In this document: piece by piece, positions 57,774-64,000 of the stretch
How positions within the stretch are numbered: position 1 is the first letter of the stretch
Layout: every line of letters starts with the position of its first letter
DNA from: Desmodus rotundus
Lineage: Eukaryota > Chordata > Mammalia > Chiroptera > Phyllostomidae
NCBI RefSeq assembly: GCF_022682495.2
Contig: NC_071390.1
Coordinates: 151,318,583 to 151,382,582, forward strand
DNA: 64,000 nucleotides
Reading direction: 5' to 3'
Translations under genes and position numbers: made by a program
The notes under the pieces: generated by a model
Seen by the model: the letters and a program-made list of their open reading frames with translations, nothing else
What the model was told of the DNA's origin: nothing
Database searches by the model: none

Positions 57774-57856
57774 CCCTGGCTCGTGTAGCTCAGTGGATTG
57801 AGCACCAGCCTGTGGACTGAAAGAAATAAATAAAATCTTTTAATTAAAAAAAAATA
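57774..57856 (+). mobile_element. VES SINE with internal deletion
   Basis: The tRNA-like head (ccctggctcgtgtagctcag, gagcaccagcctgtggactg) runs straight into the tail (aaataaataaaatcttttaa). The B-box side and body are missing. An exact 10-bp duplication cacagtgttg flanks it (57764-57773 and 57857-57866). Confidence 0.92.
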
Positions 57857-57866
57857 CACAGTGTTG

Positions 57867-57950
57867 ATTGACTAACCCAGCACCTGTCACATAGTAAGTG
57901 CCAAGTAAGCACTTGTCAAATCCATGAGTGAAGCAACGAAGGGAGGGAGA
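57867..57950 (+). repeat. L2/MIR 3' tail
   Basis: 'acccagcacctgtcacatag', 'agtgccaagtaagcacttgt', 'gagtgaagcaacgaaggg' follow the common 3' motif. The deleted VES SINE is inserted at its left edge. Confidence 0.65.
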
Positions 57951-58309
57951 GCGGGAGGGCAGAGAATCCCGTCGTAATGGGGAGCAGTGCTAGTTTAAAC
58001 CTAGTTAACCCTCCCTCCACTAGCACCTCTCTCCAGGCCATCGCCTTGCTAAAGAGAGAGGGTAGAGTGTCCCACAGAGTGGCCTGCCCCCGGATCTGGC
58101 AGACTGCTTCCTCCGCATCATTTGTTCCTTCCAGTATTTGGGACTCCTGCTGTCCCCTTGCCCAGGAATCAGGTTTCCCCCATACTTGCCTGTGAGGATC
58201 CGCCCACCCCCTCCCCGCTCAGGACCAGGCGCAAAAGCTACTCTGTCTTTATGAAGCCTCACCTGAGTTACAGAATCAACCTCCCCTATTCCTCTCTCTG
58301 TGCTCCCCA

Positions 58310-59137
58310 ATGGAGACCTCATACTCCTATCTGGCCTTTATTTCATTCCGCTTGACCTACATTATTTTTCGACATAGCTGCATCTTGGTAGAGGTCCCTG
58401 ATACTTTCCTTCGGGAGCTTGCTCCTGCCCTAGACCACCAACACTTTCGACTCGCTGTGTTTAGTCATCAGACTGTCCTCCAGCTGTATGGAGACAAAAC
58501 ACGGGCAGACGGAACCTGGTTGCTAAACAGCAGCTTAAATTTAGGCCCCAAGTTATGTTTGAAATGTAAACGTGGCACTAACTTTCACCATACAGTTTTA
58601 ATAGGACTGGGAAGGGCTTGCACCGAGCTGCCCAAGCCCTTCAAGCTGGCCTTCCTTGGTGCAGGTCAGGACCACACCACTGACCCTATGTACAAGGAGG
58701 GACCTCTGACTTTCTCCACCGGGAAGCCCGAGGCAACAGGGCGAGCACTGGGCACCACTAGGAGACTTCTGGCAGTCAGAACCTCCCCTCCTTCCCGCTC
58801 TTCTCCAACGGCATTCTGCACTCCACCCGGAAGAGCTGGCACTGAAGCTTACCAGGGTTTGACCCCCACCTCACGGGGTGGCATAAAGATCCTCACCTGT
58901 ACAGACAAAAAAGACCTGCTTCCCATTTTATCCCCAGAACTAGCGAGTCAGGCCTTAGATGAACACAATCCGTGTCCTAGACTGTGTGAGCTCACTGACA
59001 GCCAGGCCCACACTGTAGACACGCCTCCCACCCCTACATTGCAGGATCAAATCCTGAACAGAACTGAAGGACAAGTCAAATTTCAAATAATCCTGATGTG
59101 GGGAATTATTTTATCAAAATCAAAGAAACAGAGTTGA
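58310..59137 (+). other. Unexplained 275-codon open frame
   Basis: An uninterrupted frame from ATG 58310 to TGA 59135-59137. Outside the CpG islands and LRRC66 it is the longest in the window. The peptide begins METSYSYLAFISFRLTY, a weakly hydrophobic start, and has no motif or family I recognise. The local composition is not extreme. The first part may derive from L2-like sequence. There is no clear promoter or splice context, so I do not call it a gene. Chance is possible but such a length is uncommon in this composition. Confidence 0.3.
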
Positions 59138-59706
59138 CTCTTCAGTTTTAATAAAAAGTAGCTAGGTGCAGCTAATAACCGAGGAGCATTAGCAGAGCCT
59201 AAACCCACGTTGCATGGGGCGGTGTGGCCCATGCAACACGGATGTCACAGGAAGGAGCGAACCACAGACGGGTCCCTGTCATTGTTGCCTAGCATCTGCT
59301 GCAGAAATAGAAATGCTTGTCCAACTAAACGTAAAGTTTTAGAATGAACAAAGCTGAAAAATAGTCCCTCAGCGCCTACCTTTAGAAAAGAGAACATTTT
59401 TAATACTAAATATTTCCCATAAATTCTTTGCATTCATGTAAAGTCAAGTCCTTCTCTATGCTTAATGCCCTTAATAACTAGTCTACATATTGTGGTCATT
59501 TCTTATCTTATTGATTTAAAAAGCTCACTTTTCATTTAACTGCAAGCTTTGACCACTTAAATAGCAGTTACCTGAGTACACCTAGAGTTACATACACTTT
59601 CTTTAACTATTTTTAGATCCACTCGTTAACATCTTTGCCCTGGTTGCAGTTTCACCCTCCCGCTATACAAACATAAATACATTGGGTACGCGTGTGTGTG
59701 CTCGTA

Positions 59707-59839
59707 CGCAGGGTGGGCAAAAGTAGGTTTACAGCGGTGAGTAAGCGAAGCACAGAGTTTATTCTTGTGTTATTTATTAACTATTGTATTATTTTCCATA
59801 CGAACAACTGTAAACCTACTTTGGTCCACCCCTGTGTGC
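59707..59839. mobile_element. MITE with 26-bp inverted ends
   Basis: The left end cagggtgggcaaaagtaggt (59709 on) and right end ctgtaaacctactttggtcc (59808 on) are near-perfect inverse complements ending in 'gtttacag' inside. TA dinucleotides lie just outside both ends. About 133 bp, AT-rich centre, no coding. I associate this terminus with small mariner-type elements of bats. Confidence 0.85.
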
Positions 59840-60299
59840 ATATATAGAGTATGTATGTATATAGCGTGTATGACATTTTATCAGATATATAATTATTTTA
59901 TATGTATAAAACCAGGTAACTATACAAGGAGCCCATAAAAGCCAGAAACATAAGTGAGTAAACCAAACGTTGTCACACACATCTTCAACCTGAAGAAAAA
60001 AGGGAAACGGAATTATCTGTGTCCAGACCCATGGACACCTTGTAGATATTTGTCACACAGGGATGTTTCTGTTTTGCCTCAGCTCAGTTTGTTAATATTT
60101 ATCACAGTCCCCAAGTGTGATCCACACACCCTTCAGGAAAAAGAACGGCCTTCTGATGCTGGATGGTGAGAAACGGTGCTGATAACTATGCAGGGAATAA
60201 CAGATTCACTTCCCTTTTTTTCAAACTTGTCCTTGTGTTATTCCTCCGATGATAGACATGCCTGGAGTGACTTTGGGGAAGCACCGTTGCAGCTGGGAG

Positions 60300-60440
60300 C
60301 GGTTTCCAGGACAACAATGAGGTCAGAGCTGGAAGGCCCACCATTCACACCAACCCTGTTCCGTAAGTGAGGAAACCGAAGCGCAGATTAATGAATCTGT
60401 GTGCCCAAGGTAACCCAGCTAGTTCTTGTTTAGGGCCAGA
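60300..60440 (+). repeat. MIR fragment
   Basis: 'gaggtcagagctggaaggcc', 'tgaggaaaccgaagcgcaga', 'aaggtaacccagctagttct', 'ggccagaattcacactgtac' follow MIRc order. Confidence 0.7.
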
Positions 60441-60952
60441 ATTCACACTGTACAGCCTCCATGGGTGAGGAAGATCCCTACCCTTTCGGCCCCCTGGCTA
60501 GCTGGCTGGCTTGACAGGAAGGGCCCGCCACCCAGGAGGCTTAGGAAACATTCTTTCCAAGATGTCACAGCACCTTCCAGACATCCCTTCCCAAGAGAAC
60601 TGGCTGCCCGCAGCAGCACACACCCTGCCATAGTCTTCCCTGCGTGGGACTGGGGGTGGCGCCCGTGGCTGGGTGTAGCCCTGTGCTTGCCCTCATCCCA
60701 GCCGGAACTTCGCCTCCCTGCCCTCTGAGATGGGCTCTGCTAAGCCAGCTTCGAGGGTCAGGGCTTCCACGTTCTCGCTCTCCGAGGCTCCCTCCAGATC
60801 TGGGGACACTGGGCGCTCCTCCCTGTCCCTCCCGATCCCCGTATCACCTGTTCCCTGAAGTCGCCTGGACACACTTGGTGTTAGGCAGCTGGGCCGTCTA
60901 CACCCGTAACAGCAGTAACAGCTAAAAGGACCTCAATTCCTTCTCCCACTTG

Positions 60953-60980
60953 CTTTATTTATTTATTTATTTATTTATTT
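60953..60980 (+). repeat. (TTTA)n microsatellite
   Basis: Seven or so TTTA units run 'gctttatttatttattta' before 'cagcagctgg'. No SINE head is attached. Confidence 0.85.
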
Positions 60981-61903
60981 CAGCAGCTGGGGTGATCTGG
61001 ACTTGTTCTGCTATGGACAGCCCTGTCCCAGCCAGCAGGGGCCCCAGTTTGCTCTGAGACCAGCCCCCTTGCCCCGTCCCTGCACCTCGTGGTGGCCGCA
61101 GGCTGCGGCCTCGATCCCCCTCAGGGGGAAAGACCAATGGGCACAGCACAAGACCTTGAGGAAAAGAGAAATGCCCCATTCAATGCCTCCCCATTCAGTG
61201 AGGGAGAGTATCAGCCGGCAGTGCTGGCTGCCACTAGGGGCTTAATTAGGGCTTCGAGACTCAGCAAATAAAAACACAAGTTTGTCTTCAGGTAAACAAC
61301 AAGCACTTTCTTAATACTTAAGGATTTCCCATGCAACATTTATACTAAAATATTATTTGTTGTTTATGTGAAATTCAGATTCAACTAGGTGACTTGTATT
61401 TTACCCGGCAACCTTATTTTAATGTTCAAATACTAAAATGAACTGAAAAACCTTCCTCCATGCCAGGAACCGAAGGGGTCTGCAGTTAGCTGGAGCAAGG
61501 GCAGAGGAAAGTGAATGTTGCTGAGCTCCATTTGCAGCAGCGGAGACGTGATCGATGCGTGGTATGTTCTGCATTAGGCACTAAGCACATGCCATCCATG
61601 CCTACAGAAGTGCCTCCCTCAGTGCCTGAGCAATGATTTACAAAGCAGTAAACGTGGAAAATCACTCACACCCAGATCTCGGGGGAAGGACACAGAACAC
61701 CAAGTCCTGCCTGCAGTTGCCAAGGAAGAAGCAAAATAAACCGTGACAAAATCAAATAGCTGCAGAAGTGGGGGGTTTTTTACACCAAAGCGAAGAGTTA
61801 CTTGTAGGGAGAGTGGATTATATAAAAGCTTGCTGTTGTAAAAAGAAGAGGCTCCTGAGAACCTTCTGTTCTGTAAGTTCTGCCGCTGGTGATCACATCA
61901 CGG

Positions 61904-61925
61904 ACACACACACACACACACACAC
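61904..61925 (+). repeat. (AC)n microsatellite
   Basis: About eleven uninterrupted AC units after 'cacgg'. Likely polymorphic. Confidence 0.9.
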
Positions 61926-62829
61926 TCCACCCAGGCCCCCACCTGACTGCTTCAAAAGGTACCAGCTTTTACTTCGGCTGACTCAGCAGCCTGGAATGGA
62001 TTACTTTCACTTAACTCAGTGGCATATTTAAAAATACTGTACTACTTTGGCTAGCTGAATTGTACACACACATGCACAGAAACAATCTTGTATTTAACTG
62101 AATCCCTCTAACGAGCAACATGCTGTGGGAGCCCTGGGGTGAGGATGGGGTGTGGGGCGTGAGGGATCACAGGGTGGGGCTGGACCAACACCGTCCTGCC
62201 CTCACAGCACTTAGCATCCAGGGAGAAAGACTCACAGAGACAAGCTCCCGACACCAGAAGTACCAACAATTGTCCAGAGAAAGCAATGCTGTGGTTGGGA
62301 AGGGAGGGGTGGAGGTGAGCAGGTAGCAACGAGAAGCTAGGAAGGTGGGAAATACGCATGCTAGACTTCTGTCCATATTATAATTTATGAATGGAGGCAG
62401 AGAGATGTCAATGTATTATTTAGACCACATATCTAAATAATAGATGTTAAATTGAATCCAAAAGTACTAAAATGTAATGGTCTACAGACATATGTGGGTC
62501 AGCAGGGGAAAAAACGATTTTCAAATGCATGAACAAGATTCGGTTTACCCTTAGTGCTGAAGGCCCAGCCATTTCAGGCAGCCTGGCAAGGCTGGAAGCA
62601 TACGGAAAGTCTGTCTGAGCACATAACGCTCTGAACTGTGGTGCGTAAGCAAAACTCCACACACTGGAATAAATGCTAATAATGCTAAATGCTAATAAAT
62701 AAAAATACCATTAAACAAAACATGACTTCTTTCTTTTCTTTTTTTTTTTTACAAAAAAGTGCAAACCCTGACCCAGAAGTGCATGTATAGATTGCTCTTC
62801 TGTCATTCTCCATGAAAACATGGTTGGGA

Positions 62830-63105
62830 CATGCACAGTTTCCACAGGGCAGCCAGGTCATGTCACCGTCCTGTAGAAAACCTTCCAAATCAGCTCCACC
62901 CTTGCTTGGCCCACAGCACCCAGCGTCACCTACACTGCCCACCTCCACGCCAACCTCCCCACCTGCTGCTCTCCTGGTTTTACTTCATCGGCCACACTGG
63001 CTTCTCTCAGCTCCGGGAACACAGCAAGTGTGGTCGCACCTCGGAGCCTTCGCTTCTGTTTGCTGTTTCCTCTGCCTGGAACGTGTTGTCTATAGTTCAT
63101 ACCAT
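62830..63105 (+). repeat. L2 LINE fragment
   Basis: 'aggtcatgtcaccgtcctgt', 'tcggccacactggcttctct', 'tttgctgtttcctctgcctg' follow L2 sense order. The 141-codon frame at 62812 is repeat-derived. Confidence 0.7.
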
Positions 63106-63107
63106 GA

Positions 63108-63195
63108 CTTCTTCTCTTCCCTCCCCTCCCCTCCCGTTCCTTTTCCTTCCTTCCTCCCTCTTTCTTTCTTTCTTCTTTCTTTCTTTCTTTCTTTG
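63108..63195 (+). repeat. (TTTC/CCTT)n polypyrimidine microsatellite
   Basis: Nearly 90 bases of C and T with ccctc, ttcct and tttc units, ending in a cleaner ctttctttctttc run. The complement is a polypurine tract and gives a Lys/Glu/Arg-rich frame on the minus strand that is not a gene. Confidence 0.88.
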
Positions 63196-63779
63196 ACAAA
63201 TGAGATACTATTTAATCAAAGTTTTGAAGACAAATAGCTGTTATCAGGCATATTTTTTGTATTCACAGATACTTACTAGATTACTATAGCCAGTTTGGAT
63301 TATTGCAATTTAAAAATAAAGTAGAAAGCCAAAGAGTTTTTTTAAAACATATTTATCACTGCTATAAAGGATACTGGCATTTTCTAAAGCCCCTGGAAAA
63401 AATCAATATTTTGATTTAACATATACCTAACAGCAGAACATACTTAACTGAGAAACTCGTAGAAGTTAGTTCTTAGAAGTTCTTAGATAGCCTTTTTAGT
63501 TTAAACAAATTTTTTCCCAATGGAGATGAATTTTTGTTTAATCAAGACTAAATTCAAAAGAAACTTCCCGGCGTAGTTCGCACTGCAGAGCCTTCTTTGT
63601 CTGCTGCTTCCTCGCGCTGAGCGCGACGTCCGAAGCGCACAGCACGGATTCACGTTGTAATATAGGCCTCAGCTCCAATCTCATGTCTGCACACCGGCCC
63701 TCTCACCGCACCCGTCTACGGTGGCACTCGCCCCAGCCAAAGCCGCCTTTACTGCATTTGGGCGTTGCCTTCAGACCTT

Positions 63780-63960
63780 CGTAAATTATCTACACAATTA
63801 TGGTTTCCTTAAGTGTTTCCTTGTGTTATTGTCTGTCTTCCCAATAAGGGCAAAAATCTTACTTGTCTTGGTCACTAGAGCACCCAGGGCCAGGGCCGGG
63901 CCGGCCCAGAGTAAGTGCGCCGTAAACATCTGCTCAGCGAGCAAGCACATCTCACCTGCA
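63780..63960 (+). repeat. L2 3' end
   Basis: 'ttgtgttattgtctgtcttc', 'taagggcaaaaatcttactt', 'agagcacccagggccagggc', 'agtaagtgcgccgtaaacat' follow the L2 3' order. Confidence 0.7.
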
Positions 63961-64000
63961 GACAAACCAGAAACGGCGCTTTTCAACACACTTACATCAA

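Larger units (their letters stand above)
53353..64000. other. Gene-poor region downstream of LRRC66
   Basis: No recognised gene. In human the next gene on this side (DCUN1D4) lies far away, and I see none of it. It contains three VES SINEs, L2 stretches, poly-C and poly-G tracts, a MITE, an (AC)n and other microsatellites, and the unexplained 275-codon frame at 58310. Positions 59140-59700, 61270-61760 and 63240-63680 show nothing recognisable. Confidence 0.65.

Noticed and set aside
62812..63237. 141-codon plus-strand frame
   Set aside because: It is composed of L2 sequence and a polypyrimidine microsatellite.
1..64000. CRISPR array, bacterial operon, integrated plasmid or phage
   Set aside because: No regularly spaced direct repeats or prokaryotic genes; exon-intron structure and SINE/LINE content are wholly mammalian.

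Overview
The window is mammalian nuclear DNA, almost certainly from a bat and most likely a yangochiropteran. The evidence is at least eight tRNA-derived SINEs of the bat VES type (head reading like ccctggctggtgtagctcag, CT-rich body, A-rich tail), most with recognisable target-site duplications. A LINE-1-related element carries ORF1 but no ORF2 and has a 3' end I associate with bats. Small DNA transposons (mariner, Tigger, hAT and TA-flanked MITEs) add to this, over a background of ancient mammalian L2, MIR and MaLR repeats. The species cannot be read from the sequence. There are no prokaryotic genes, CRISPR arrays or rRNA genes.

Three protein-coding genes can be supported, in the order known from human chromosome 4 (inverted here). 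(1) SPATA18 (MIEAP), minus strand: only coding exon 1 is present (29 codons, 5955-6041), in a CpG island; positions 1-5954 are intron 1. (2) SGCB (beta-sarcoglycan), plus strand, complete: six coding exons between 14623 and 28677 encode 319 residues. All junctions are GT-AG and in phase 0, with a CpG-island first exon and a candidate 3' UTR of about 3 kb ending near 31.67 kb. (3) LRRC66, plus strand, complete coding sequence: four coding exons between 34372 and 53298 encode 969 residues with a signal peptide, leucine-rich repeats, one membrane helix and a long acidic tail. A poly(A) signal lies about 50 bases after its stop.

Layout: 1-6.6 kb SPATA18 5' end and CpG island; 6.6-14.2 kb intergenic, with mariner, Tigger, SINE and MaLR LTR insertions; 14.2-31.7 kb SGCB; 31.7-53.35 kb LRRC66 and its flank, including a half-LINE in intron 2; 53.4-64 kb gene-poor sequence of SINEs, L2, a MITE and one unexplained 275-codon open frame.

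The three genes do not form a pathway: SPATA18 acts in mitochondrial quality control, SGCB in the sarcolemmal dystrophin complex, and LRRC66 is a poorly characterised membrane protein. I found no convincing new gene system. The most notable items are the ORF1-only LINE, the set of DNA-transposon remnants, a perfect 21-bp-arm AT palindrome in SGCB intron 1, long poly-G tracts, a 93-base exon-like segment at 32731, and the 275-codon frame at 58310. Repeat boundaries were judged by eye from remembered consensus features and are approximate except where terminal repeats or duplications are stated.
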